The translations under genes and the position numbers were made by a program. Positions 12,590 to 23,200 of a DNA stretch of 64,000 bases are shown in pieces (position 1 is the first letter of the stretch; each line of letters starts with the position of its first letter). The notes below the pieces were generated by a model that was not told the DNA's origin, searched no databases, and saw only the letters and a list, made by a program, of their open reading frames with translations. The DNA comes from Erythrophleum ivorense. Taxonomy: Eukaryota > Streptophyta > Magnoliopsida > Fabales > Fabaceae. Location: assembly GCA_026724425.1 (NCBI GenBank), contig JAIUCV010000005.1:41079784-41143783 (forward strand). The letters are read 5' to 3'.

Positions 12590-13571
12590 TCGATTAGAAC
12601 ATGTTAGTAAGTCATATTTTAAAAAATTGTAAAAACTTGGTTTAATTTCTGAAATTAAAAATAATTTTCTAAATAAATGTGAAATTTGTGCAGAAGCTAA
12701 GTTAACCAAAAAGTCTCATTTTTCTGTACAAAGAGGAACTGAATTACTTCGCTTAATATATATTGATTTGGGTGATTTGAAACAAACTATGACAAGAGGT
12801 GGCAAAAAGTATTTTGTAACTTTTATCAAGGATTTTTCTAGATATACTAAAGTTTATTTATTGAAAAATAAAGATGAAGCTTTTGATAAATTTCTTTTAT
12901 ACAAAGCTGAGGTAGAAAATCAATTAAATAAAAAGATTAAAAGGGTTAGGTCGGATAGAGGAGGAGAATTTGTTTTATTTAATGACTTTTGTGAAAAAGA
13001 AGGAATAATGCACGAAGTAACCCCTCCATATTCACTTGAATCAAATGGAGTAGTAGAAAGGAAAAATAGAACTTTAAAAGAAATGATGAATGCTATGCTT
13101 ATAAGTTCTTCTGCACCAGATAATTATGGGATGAGCTTTGTTATCTGCATGTTTTTTACAGAATAGAATACCTTATAAGAAAACAAACAAGACACCTTAT
13201 GAATTATGGAAAGGATACACACCAAATTTAAAATATTTGAAAGTGTGGGGTGTCTTGCAAAAGTTTTATTACCTAATCCTAAAAAAAGAAAAATTAGTTC
13301 TAAAACTTCTGATTGCATGATTATTGGATATGCTGAACATAGTGCATCATATAGATTTCTAGTTTCGAAAAATGATGTTCTTGATTATAACACTATTATT
13401 GAAACCAAAGATGCAGAATTTTTTGAACATATTTTTCCTTTGAAAATTCAATATACTTCTCAAACAGCAGAAAATTTTCCTTCTTCATCTAAAGTAAATG
13501 AAAGCAAAAATTTTGTTGAAAATTTGAGAAAGAAGCAAAAGACAAAGAAAAGAAACTTTTTTTGGAAATGA
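12590..13571 (+). pseudogene. copia integrase
   Basis: A GAG-pre-integrase stretch with Cys (CEICAEAK, near 12680) precedes the catalytic core. Core acidic residues are visible: D in YIDL (near 12762), D in VRSDRGGEF (near 12955) and E in SNGVVERKNRT (near 13055). Stops and a frameshift near 13140-13206 divide the frame. The C-terminal region follows to about 13571. In the family the enzyme inserts element cDNA into the host chromosome. Confidence 0.85.
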
Positions 13572-13584
13572 TTTTTATACTTAT

Positions 13585-14760
13585 ATGTTACAAGATGAGC
13601 CATCAAATTTCTCTGAAGTAGTTTCATCTTCCAATGCTCATCTTTGGAAAGAAGCAATTAAAGCTGAAATAGATTCATTAAATCAAAACAAAACTTGGGT
13701 GTTGGCAAACTTGCCTCCGGGAGTAAGACCTATTGGTTGCAAATGGGTTTTTAAAAGGAAATATAATCTTGATGGATCCATTGATAAATATAAAGCGAGG
13801 CTAGTAGCTAAAGGATGTACTCAAAAATAAAATATTAATTATTTTGATACTTTTTCTCCAGTAACAAGAATTTCCTCTATTAGAATTTTGATTGCTTTAG
13901 CTTCAGTTTATAAGTTTTTTATTCATCAAATAGATGTTAAAACTATTTTTTTAAATGGTGATTTAAAAGTAGAAATTTACATGGTACAACCTGAAGGGTG
14001 TGTTGCTCCTGAACAAGAAAATAAAGTTTATAAACTTATTAAATCATTATATGGATTGAAACAAGTACCGAAACAATGGCATGAAAAACTTGATCAAGTC
14101 TTAACAAGTGATGGGTTTTCCACTGTTGAAGTAGAAAAATGTGTTTATACAAAAATTGTGAATGATGGTTGTGTGATTATCTGTTTATATGTTGATGATA
14201 TACTTATTTTTGGTACAAGCATGAATGTTGTGATAGAAACTAAAAGGTTTCTTTTTTCTAAATTTGATATGAAGGATATGGGTGAAGCAAAGGTGATATT
14301 AGGTGTTAAGATCATAAGGAGTGAAAATGACATTTTACTATCTCAAGAACATTATATTGAAAAAATTCTTAAAAAATTTGGATTCTTTGAAAAAATACCT
14401 GTGAGTACTCCTTATAATGCTAGCACCAAATTAGTCAAAAACAAGGGTGATCTGGTAGCTCAATCTATATATGCACAAATTATTAGGAGTCTGTTGCATT
14501 TAATGAATTACACCCAACTTGATATAGCATATGCTTTGTGTAGATTGAGTAGATATACTCACTATCCAAGTAGTGAACATTGGTTAACTCTAGATAGATT
14601 AATGAGTTATCTAAAAGGTACCATGAATTATGGTATATGTTATAATAGATTTTCTGATGTATTAAAAGGATACAGTGACGCTAACTGGATCTCAGATTTA
14701 GAAGAGACCAAATCCATTAGTGGCTATGTATTCACTCTTAGTGGTGGTGTAGTAACCTAA
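13585..14760 (+). pseudogene. copia reverse transcriptase
   Basis: The frame holds W(K/R)FK-type KWVFKRKYNLDGSIDKYKAR, then a stop at 13828-13830, then DVKTIFLNGDL, LYGLKQVPKQWH, the catalytic YVDD at 14188-14199, and GYSDANW. The YVDD box is intact, but the stop and a lost start make the copy defective. Confidence 0.9.
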
Positions 14761-15135
14761 AAATCAGCTCAACAAAATATTATAGTAAGATCCACTATGG
14801 ATTCAGAGTTTATTGCTCTAGAGCTGGCTAGTAATGAGGCTGAGTGGTTGAAAAACTTCTTAGCAAATATTCCATTAGGTGAAAAACCAACACCATCAGT
14901 GTCATTACATTGTGATAATCAATCGGCAATAGCCGTTACTAAAAATAAGACCTATAATGGCAAAAGTAGGCACATTCATTTGAGACATAATATTATAAGA
15001 CAACTGTTGAAAAATGAAGTTATATCGATCGACTTTGTAAAGTCAAAATTAAATCTGGAAGACCCCCTAACTAAACCTTTAAGGAAGAAACAAATTTTGG
15101 AAACATCAAGGGGAATGGGACTTAAGCCATTTTAA
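14761..15135 (+). pseudogene. copia RNase H
   Basis: After a TAA at 14758-14760 the frame continues with SAQQNIIVRSTMDSEFIA, LHCDNQSAIAVTKN and DPLTKPL, the usual RNase H end of copia pol. The acidic residues of MDSEF and HCDNQS are present. Confidence 0.88.
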
Positions 15136-15701
15136 AAATTAATAGTGACGGTAACCTAACCTTTGTGATTGTTAATCCCATGAAGGAGGTTCATATGGGT
15201 AAAAATAAATCATTTGTTAATTTTGCTAGAACTTTATTATTTTTGGTCTCTTCCTATGATATGAGAAAAAGTGTTAAGATGCATTATTGGCGAAGCTGAG
15301 CAAAAGCTTTTAATGATTTCATATTCCTTATAGATGGTGTGTTCATTGCAATCATACTTGATGAAATCACCTATATGAATGTGGAGTGGGGCCGCTCCTA
15401 TGAGATCATGGCAAAAATCTCTAAAGCATTCATTAAAACCAGGCACGTGCACAGCCGTAATTTAAAGCACAAAACTGTGATAACAGCGAAAATTGTAGGG
15501 GTATAAATTGACTCTTAGGGCCTCTAGTATACAACGAAAAATTGTTGGTTCATAGAAGCTATAAGCTTCACCTACAACTTTGTGTACTAAGCTTTATTAG
15601 TCTAGGAATGGTTCATAGCCTATAAGACACCATATTCAAAATGTTTATACTCATATTTATAACTCAGATGATAGTGATCTTTTGACACACATGTGTGGGA
15701 T
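15136..15701. other. 3' untranslated part of nested copia element
   Basis: No domain is recognised. A short purine-rich GTGTGGGA lies just before the 3' LTR and may be the remnant of the polypurine tract. Confidence 0.5.
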
Positions 15702-16458
15702 TGTTGAAGAATATGTGTGTGTGTGTCAAAAGGGGAAGAGAAAAAGAGGAGTCCTACATTGCTCAAACAAATGAAGACCCAAGGGTATAAATATTAACAT
15801 GTGATCATGGAAGAGCAAAATGGGCCTAAGAAGAGAATGGGCTTGCGCACACAAAAAGTTGGGCCAACACAATTGAACTCAGTTAAAATTCGTTAATTTC
15901 CCCCCCTACGCACGAAAATATACGTGGTGTTGGGCACTTTTTTGCCATTGCCAGAAATTATTTTTTTGAAAATTAAATATTTTCAAATAGCCTTCCAAAA
16001 TATCCATGATTTTAAGGCTTCGATTATGAGTTCATGATGTAAATGTTTATAGACGTTGGTTATTTGATTATTGGTCATTACTAATCTATTTTTAGATTTT
16101 ATTATTTGATTTAATTTTCATTAATCCTCATGTCGAAAACTGCCCAACGTTCAGAAACATCCTCATTAATATCATTAAATGTGGTCCAATGTCTCGCTGC
16201 CCTTGTGCTTATAAATATCACGTTGCTCACTGGGTTCAATGCCCCACAGCTATGGATAACATTCAAGCTGTTCTCTCTACTACTTCTCTTCATCCCTAAG
16301 TTTTTATTTTCTACTATTCTGCTTCCCTGCGACATCGCAAAAGAATTCGTTCGATCCTGAGGAGTGCCGTCTTGAGATGGAATATCTCTTAAGGACAGTG
16401 TCCTTGTACACGGCTCAGATTTATTTTATTTTAACAAATTTCTTATTGGTAGCTAACA
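15702..16458 (+). repeat. 3' LTR of nested copia element
   Basis: Collinear with 10425-11180 along its full length, with scattered substitutions and small indels. Ends GGTAGCTAACA followed by the target duplication TGTAT. Confidence 0.9.
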
Positions 16459-16811
16459 TGTATCCTAGTGGAAAATATAAATTTTGTATTCTAACACATC
16501 CATGTGTGTGTCAAACACATGTCAATTGTGTGTTGTGGCTAAAAATAGGTATCTCTATGCTTTATAATGTTTGAATGAAGCTTTACCCTGACATTCATGA
16601 TTTCAATTACTGGTGATGCTTTTACTCCGACGGCACATCTCTCCTACCTCTCTACCTAATGTGCATTATGCCATTGGTGCTAATCACTTTACTGTCTCTT
16701 AGTAGTGCAGTTTTTTCTCATAGAATTTTGTCATACATTATTTGAGTTTGTGTTAATTGGATTTAATTTGGAATAAGTTGAAACTTGATTAATTTTTACC
16801 TTGAGGGGGAG

Positions 16812-17064
16812 TGTTGTGAAACCCTGTTAAAGTAGGGGACTCTAAATGATTAGTAGTTTATCATTATCTAGAGTCGTAGAGTTCATTACTGTTTAGGAGT
16901 CTTAGTTATCTTTTATCATTATCTTTTGGAGTTTATCCTATTAATTTTTACTTTCAAAGTACTATAAATAAATTGGGGAAAGGGGCAACCACCTCATTTG
17001 TGAGAGCTCTGCTTGTGTGCAAACCTGCCTATTCACCATTTTTGTGTTTTTATCTAGAATTTTA
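16812..17064 (+). repeat. Right LTR of outer copia-like element
   Basis: Starts TGTTGTGAAACC right after the purine tract GAGGGGGAG at 16803-16811. The right limit is approximate because the expected CA end has decayed. Confidence 0.58.
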
Positions 17065-18755
17065 ATGTATATTTTTATGCACTATAATACATAATTTATC
17101 ATATTAAATATTTAATATATTCTGTAATAAGCTATTTCCTTGTATTTGTTTAATAGCTTATGTTTTACTTTTGATGAAGTTGTATAAACTTAAAAATTCA
17201 TGTTGCTGAACTTGGATTATAATTTTGATTATTGTTAAGGAATGCTCATTATCTACTGTTACTTTTGATAGGGGTTATGTGTTAATGAAAGTTCATAATT
17301 TTTTAAATCATATATTGCCATTCCTATTACTGTACCTTTATCCAGTACAATATTTGTATCCTTAGTTGCGCAATGCCTTAGCAGAGCAGCTAGATTATAC
17401 CAGATCAGTAGATCTATGCTTTTCTGTTTTGAGGCATTATCAAGCTTGAGAGTTAGCTTAGGAGAGTGTAAATTAGCTTTAGTAGCTAATTTAAGATAGA
17501 TGGCCAAAGTATTGGATTTACCTATGGAATACATTAGGTTTCCTTTTAATTCATCTTACAAGTTACTTGTTATTTGGGATCTTATCATTGAGAGGGTTGA
17601 CAAAGATTAGCAGGCTGGAGGAGACTTTATTTGTCCAAAGGTTGAGGGATTTACACCATTGAAGAATGTTTTGTCCTATTTTCATTTGTATTTTGTCTTT
17701 TTTCATGCCTTGGTTGCTCAAAGTTTCAAGAAATTTTAAAGGTACTTCTTTTGGAATGTAATGTGTAGCATACCTAAGTCAATTCGTGCATTGTAATGGA
17801 TTGATAAAGTGAATAAATCAATTGTGTAACCATTAGATTGAGGTTGGATAATGAATATCATTTGGGAAAGAAGTATTTTGAATACAAATTTTTTGAAGGT
17901 GATTGGTGATGGTAATATCATAATTCTTCTACCTGTATGATTTACATTGTGGTAAGATTCCACTTATAGTTGTATCAAAAAAAAGATTCCACTTATAGTA
18001 ATTTCCAGTAAAAAGAAAAAAGGAAAAAAAAAGATTCCATTTAAAGGTGTGTTTTTGTTTGGTCTGCAGCCAAGGATCAATTCTAGGTATGTCTGAATCT
18101 ATGAAAGAAGCTGTTTTATAGCAATTTGGATGCGTTAGAGTAGTGGCAAGACATTGGTATTGAATGGATCATGCTAGTCTCTATTTCTTGTGTTGAAGTT
18201 GGAATTTTATGAACTAAAAGGGGAGGTTATAATGTGTGGTGGATGCTGCCTAATTTTTCGATTTAGTATATTTGAATTGGTTATAATGAAAACAAGGGTT
18301 GTTGAAGTTGAAGTTATAACTAGTAAGGGAGGTTATGATACATTCAGGATGGTGCCTGGTTGTTTGATTTGGGTGAATTGGTTAAAATTGAGACAAGAGT
18401 TCTCTGGAATCCTTATTTTGAGGTGCTGGTGCTCATGTTGTGGATTGAGCTCTTTACATATTTTAAATACATTGCTATCTACATCTGACAAGCTTCTTCT
18501 ATTTCATTTTCTTTCTTATGTTGCACTCAGACGCCTCTACTTTTAGGCTTCAGTTTTTATAGATGTGTGGCCCCTTGGCAGCTCTCAATAAGATTATCTT
18601 TTATACAATTAGAAAGTTATTCAATCCTTGGCAGAACAAGCCCAAACAACATAACTACTGATTGGTTCTATTTGAGATTAATCATTAATGTTGAGTTAAT
18701 GATCTGACTAGTTCACTGTCATGCTAACACAATGGCATTCCACTTGTCCTTATAG
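17065..18755. other. Intron-like DNA of the WDR75-like pseudogene
   Basis: No domain was recognised. A weak duplication lies at 18196-18420 (listed separately). Confidence 0.5.
18196..18420. repeat. Diverged tandem duplication of about 107 bp
   Basis: Both halves run GTTGAAGTTG(G/A)A, then an AGG(G)GAGGTTAT word, a GGTG-TGCCT-ATTT(T) stretch and GAATTGGTTA(T/A)AAT before a purine-rich AGACAAGAG/AAACAAGGG. Divergence is high. Confidence 0.5.
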
Positions 18756-18893
18756 GCACAAATTAATGACTACTGCTGCATTTTCAGCTGATGGCTCCAT
18801 TCTGGTAGTTGCTGCAGAAACTGTTATTACATTATGGGACCCTGATAAGAATGTACTTGTGGCAGTTGTAGGACAATCTCCAATGCTGATTTT
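18756..18893 (+). pseudogene. WDR75-like exon piece 3
   Basis: After TTATAG the frame reads KLMTTAAFSADGSILVVAAE followed by TVITLWDPDKNVLVAVVG, a clear WD40 blade ending in LWDPD. The 3' boundary is uncertain. Confidence 0.75.
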
Positions 18894-19418
18894 GTCAAAT
18901 CCTAGCCATCTTTATTTGTTTATTTATTTTGTGTTCAAGTACCATATGTTTTATTGGCCCCTAAAAAAAAGGTCATATACTTTGAATATCTAATTCATAT
19001 CAACAATTAAGCTGCGGTAACCCCTCCGCCAGATTCTTGTAGCAAAGTTCTGGAGAGAATTGGCGACACTCTTTTGGTTAATTTTTGGATTTTGCATGAG
19101 GATTTTAAGCCTACTATTGGAGAATTCAAAGCTAATACATGCTCCATACTTATTAGTTAATAATGTCGTTGTAGCATTACCGGTACTGCATATAGAAGAT
19201 AATTGGAGTAAAGGAATCGCATCTTCATGATAAAAGAATTACCTGCAGCTGTAATCTTGTGTAGCTAGCTATACTGGGATGCCTCCCACTCCCCTTCCCC
19301 TTTGTCTTCTATATATTCTACACGATGTTACTTTTGTGCTATTTATTTAGGGTTTTCATTAATTACTATCAATACTTATCCCTATAATTTCTCATATTTT
19401 CTTGTGTTCCTTTTTTAG

Positions 19419-19548
19419 AGCCAATTGTGAGCCTCACCTTTGCTGGTAATTCAGATTATCTTTTGTTTGTGTCTCATGGTTCAAAACCACGGCTAGCTGT
19501 TTGGAGTATGTCAAAGTTAGTTGAATCTTAGTCATACAGGCTATAAGT
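19419..19548 (+). pseudogene. WDR75-like exon piece 4, with in-frame stop
   Basis: After a TTTTTTAG acceptor the frame reads EPIVSLTFAGNSDYLLFVSH, then GSKPRLAVWSMSKLVES, then TAG at 19529-19531 followed by SY. A single base change from TGG (Trp) would give this stop. Confidence 0.75.
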
Positions 19549-19809
19549 TGAAGTCGTGTGTATATATATATGTATATATATTTCCTGAAAGCATTTGTTT
19601 ATTATTTATGCTATAGCGATATGGCATAAACATTTTAAGTCATACAAGTTTCCACTCACTCTGTCTTCTTGCAATCACTTGTACCGTCTAAACGCTAGAT
19701 ATATTGCTCACTTTTGTTCTTGGTATGTTAACAAATTTTCTTTTTTGTTTCAAAACCTATACCTCCTTAAAGGAAAATTATATCTGACAAAATGTCGTTA
19801 TTTGTGCAG

Positions 19810-19955
19810 CTGTCTCCTATGCAAATGATTTATCACTTTTTGCTCTTCTAGCTCCCCTTCCTAAATCAAATAAACGAACATTTAAAGGAGATGGAATAAT
19901 TTTATTATTCAATGCAACGGATCCTATTCCTATGACTTCCTATTCTATAACAAAG
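19810..19955 (+). pseudogene. WDR75-like exon piece 5 (open)
   Basis: Bounded by TTTGTGCAG and AAG/GTATCG. The frame, open throughout, includes SYANDLSLFALLAPLPKSNK, GIILLFNATDPIPM and SYSITK. Confidence 0.75.
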
Positions 19956-19985
19956 GTATCGTTTGTTTTCAAACCCCAATATTTT

Positions 19986-20125
19986 TGATAGACTAACGTA
20001 TCCAAATGAGGGGAAATTCAGGTAGAATATTGAGAGATGAGAGAAGCAAAAGAAGAAGAGAGAGAGAGAGAAGAAGAAGAAGAAGAAGAAGAAGAGAGTA
20101 TAACAAAAGGAATTCTGATCACAAT
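19986..20125 (-). repeat. Truncated 3' LTR of the gypsy element
   Basis: Matches 26344-26490 closely through GGAATTCTGATCACAAT and then diverges into integrase sequence. It includes a GAA/GA-rich microsatellite at about 20042-20096. Confidence 0.8.
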
Positions 20126-20695
20126 AGCATCCTTGCCTTTCGATTTTGGTAACTTCTCAATGAAATCCATAGCTAAGCTCTGCCAAACCCCACTAGGAAT
20201 AGGTATTGGTTGTAATAATCCGGGATAAGCCACGGTCTCATACTTGCATCTCAAACATGTCTCACAGGCAGTTAAAAAGGTCTTCACATCTTATGTCATT
20301 CCCTTCCAGTAAAAGAGAGACTTAATTCATTTCAAAGTGGCCTTGATTCCCAAGTGACCTCCATGCGGAGATAAATGAAGCCATGTTAAAATAGTGTTCT
20401 TCAGGTTGGTTTGTGAATTGCTGATGACTAGTTTATTTTTCTGAGTCAAGAGGTTATTGTGCCACTTATATTTAGGGTGAGTTTGAGCGTCCCATTCGAG
20501 GTTAGCAATGATTTTTCGTAGATTAGAGTCAGAGCACCACTATGATTGGATTGCTTGCCATATATCAGTAGAAACAGAGGAGAGACTTAATTGTAACAAT
20601 TCTCCATGAGTAGCACGAGATAATGCGTCAGCAGCCGCGTTCTCCTTGCCTTGTCTGTAACGAATTTCATAAGTCAGTCCCATAAGCTTAGTAAT
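20126..20695 (-). pseudogene. gypsy integrase, N-terminal part only
   Basis: Minus-strand text includes CETCLRCKYE (zinc-binding Cys pair), then LLQPIPIPSGVWQSLAMDFI and EKLPKSKGKDAI. The first catalytic Asp (MDFI) is present; everything after KGKDAI is replaced by LTR sequence, so the second Asp and Glu and any chromodomain are gone. Confidence 0.82.
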
Positions 20696-21250
20696 CTAGC
20701 TATACGAGGAAGGAGTGGATAATCGTTGCTCCAGTAAATGCTTAAGACTCTTCTGATCCATTAGGATGACAAAAGGTTGCAAGCTGAGATAATGATACCA
20801 TTTTCCCACTACATGGACAATGGCCAATAACTCACGATCATAGACTGAGAGCAGCCAGTTTTTTGGAGACAATACTTTACTCACATAAGCAATTGGATGA
20901 GAATGTTGCATGAGCACCGCCCCAATACCAATGCTGGATGCATCGGTTTCTACAATAAAAAGTTAGTCCATATCAGGAAGAACCAAAGCTGGTGCCTTGG
21001 TGAGAGCATGTTTAAGCTTTTTGAATGCTATGTCAACTTCTATATTCCAGTTGAAACTATCTTTCTTGAGCAATTCTATGAAAACGTACGCCAATATGCC
21101 ATAATTTTTGATGAACCGCCTATAATAGCTTGAAAGACCTAAAAATCCTTTCAATTCCTTGATAGTAGAGAGTGTTGGCCAATCCATGACAGTTTTAATT
21201 TTATTAAGATTTGCCGAGACTCCTTCAGGTGTGATGATATGTCCCAAGTA
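20696..21250 (-). pseudogene. gypsy RNase H and RT thumb region
   Basis: Minus-strand frames read HPIAYVSKVLSPKNWLLSVY, DRELLAIVHVVGKWYHYL (RNase H) and, upstream, GHIITPEGVSANLNKI and LKGFLGLSSYYRRFIKNYG (the RT-RNase H connector). Frameshifts separate them near 20960. Confidence 0.85.
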
Positions 21251-21900
21251 CTTGATCCTTCTAGTAGCAAAAGCACAATTGGTTGGTCGGAGGTAAAATT
21301 GTTAGGCTCGAAGAATATCAAAGACAGTCCTTAAATGAAGTAGATGTGTAGCCATATCCTTGCTGTAGATGGGGATATCATTAAAAAAAACCAGTACATA
21401 TTTTCTCAACAATTCTCCAAAAATGGCATTCATGATACCTTGAAAAGTGGAAGGTGCATTAAACAATCCAAAGGGCATAACAACATATTCGTAATGTCCC
21501 TAATGAGTTTGAAAGGAGGTCTTATGAATGTCTTCCTTCCTCATCCTTATTTGGTGGTACCCCGCCCTTAAATCTAGTTTGGTAAAAACCTTGGCCCTTC
21601 CTAATTCATCCAGCAAATCTTCAATGAGGTGAATGGGGAAATTGTTCCTCACAGTCATTTTATTCAAGGCCCTATAGTCAACACACATACACTATCCTCC
21701 ATCTTTTTTCTTAACCAAAACTACCGGTGAAGCAAAGGGACTATTATTGTGTTGGATAACACCTAAATCTAGCATCTCTTGTATCAATCCTTCTATGACA
21801 TCCTTCTGAATGGTAGGGTACCTATATGGTCTTAAATTAACTATATTAACTCCCTCCTTAAGAATTATTTGATGATTATACATGCCTCCTTCAGGGGGTA
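21251..21900 (-). pseudogene. gypsy reverse transcriptase (catalytic Asp changed)
   Basis: Minus-strand words in family order: LRPYRYPTIQKD, SPFASPVVLVKKKDGG, CVDYRALNKMTVRNNFP, FTKLDLRAGYHQIRM, MPFGLFNAPSTFQ, then YVLVFFNDI near 21371-21399. The catalytic pair usually reads F-D-D; here it is F-N-D. Stops interrupt the frame near 21690 and 21500. Confidence 0.88.
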
Positions 21901-22134
21901 ACCCTTTCGGTTCTTCAAAGATATTAGAGAACTCCCCAACAATCTCAGCAACTTATGCAAGAACACTTTCAGGCTCTATAGTTGATAATGAACAACAAGA
22001 GGAATTGTTATAGCAGGGAATTATTTGCATCAAGTAAGCCGAGGGTTGAGGGTCATAATTTTACATAATCTTCCTTCACTAATCACCTTGTTGCGACCAT
22101 TACTCATCTTAGTCAGTTGAATCCTTTGTCCACT

Positions 22135-22917
22135 CTAACCAAACTCCATTATCAATTTCTTACCGTCTAGCTGAATCAGACCCAACTCCTTCATCCACTG
22201 CATGCCTAATACCATGTCACACCCAACTAAAGGCAAGAGAATGACATTAGCTACAAACTCAAAGTCTTGTGAAATCCATTTTAGTCCTTCACATCGTCTC
22301 GTGCCCTTAAGTGTACTTCCATCTGCCACTGTAACCATAACTTCCTTAATGGGTTTTATATCTCCCATTCCATCGATGACAATTTTCTCATCCAAGAAAT
22401 TGTGAGTACTGCCAATGTCAATGAGGATATGAAGTACCTTTTTACCATACTTGATAATGATCCTCATAGTAGGATAGTCTGCTGTTCCTGATAGAGCACT
22501 TACGAAAATGACAGGATTGGTGCAGACCTCCATTCGATTGAGAGTTAGATTCCCTTGATCATGATCATTCTCATCCTCATTAAGATTGGAGTTAGCTTCC
22601 ACAACTTCCATCAAATAAATCTGCATATGTTTCCTCTGCCAACAGTCATGGCCTGGAGAATACTTCTCATGACAGAAATAGCAGAGGCTCTTGGCCATAT
22701 GTTCTTCCACTTCCTTCGAAGATAGCTTCTGTTGAAACCTCATGGTTGGTTTACCCAGAATTCCCTTACCAGAATTGACCTCTTTACTTAAGTTTCCCTC
22801 TTTCTTGTCATCATTCCATACCCTTCTTTGCTTGTCAATTATGGTAGCGGAACCTCTAATAGGCAGATTAGGTCGCTGTCCTTCTCTACTTCCTAACCCC
22901 CACATTTTCTGTAACAA
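22135..22917 (-). pseudogene. gypsy gag C-terminus (zinc knuckle) and aspartic protease
   Basis: A 260-residue open frame. A C-x2-C-x4-5-H type knuckle (CYFCHEKYSPGHDC) lies around residue 79, and the retropepsin-like LIDIGSTHNFLDEK around residue 165, followed by GCDMVLGMQWMKEL. The usual D-S/T-G active site is D-I-G here. It is open but separated from gag by a stop at about 22918. Confidence 0.85.
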
Positions 22918-23200
22918 TTATAAATTCGAATCTTGTAGTTTAGCTAGTCGAATAGCCTCTAACAAAGACTGAGGTTTTAGTAATTTAACTTCTGAAGCAA
23001 GCTCAGGTTTTAGAGCTCCCAAGAAACAACTTAACTTTTGCGATTCAGACAATTCCACCTTGCAAATGAGGTTATCAAATTTGGTTTGAAATTTAAACAG
23101 AGATCCTTCCTGTTTTAACTGCATCAACTTCTCAATGGGATCGTCGTACAATGGACCAAAGTGCACATTGACAGCTTCTATAAATGTATCCCATGTCAGT
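22918..23200 (-). pseudogene. gypsy gag, middle part
   Basis: Minus-strand text QLTWDTFIEAVNVHFGP (start at the solo LTR) and FDNLICKVELSESQKLSCFL, then GALKPELASEV, is standard gypsy gag. Its upstream half lies at 25899-26330, on the other side of the solo LTR. Confidence 0.82.

Larger units (their letters stand above)
10425..16458 (+). mobile_element. Ty1/copia retrotransposon with perfect 5-bp target duplication (nested)
   Basis: Long terminal repeats of 756 and 757 bp lie at 10425-11180 and 15702-16458, both starting TGTT and ending TAGCTAACA. TGTAT occurs immediately before 10425 (10420-10424) and immediately after 16458 (16459-16463), a perfect target duplication. Internal order is gag, protease, integrase, reverse transcriptase, RNase H, the copia order. 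The coding region has several stops and frameshifts. The LTRs agree at about nine positions in ten in the first 200 bases, so the copy is not recent. It is inserted in the interior of the outer copia-like element. Confidence 0.92.
9290..17064 (+). mobile_element. Short copia-like LTR element (outer), containing a nested copia element
   Basis: Related LTRs lie at 9290-9511 and 16812-17064. Both contain TTTATCATTATCTTT(T)GG, a TATAAATAAAT-type A-rich stretch, and a GGGG(A)-GGGG(C/T) run before a CCT-TTCAC tail. The left LTR is followed at 9513 by GGTATCAAAGC, a near-match to the initiator-tRNA-Met primer site. The right LTR is preceded by a GAGGGGGAG purine tract. Without the nested insertion the element is only about 1.7 kb, and no gag-pol domain is recognisable in its interior (9524-10424 and 16464-16811). 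It is therefore a non-autonomous or internally deleted element. No clear target duplication was found. It lies in an intron of the WDR75-like pseudogene. Confidence 0.65.

Noticed and set aside
18190..18546. Plus-strand frame of 118 residues in the WDR75-like intron
   Set aside because: Overlaps a diverged tandem duplication and has no family features or splice context.
20042..20096. GAA/GA-rich tract considered as a satellite or regulatory array
   Set aside because: The same tract occurs at 26404-26468 in the partner LTR, so it is an LTR microsatellite.
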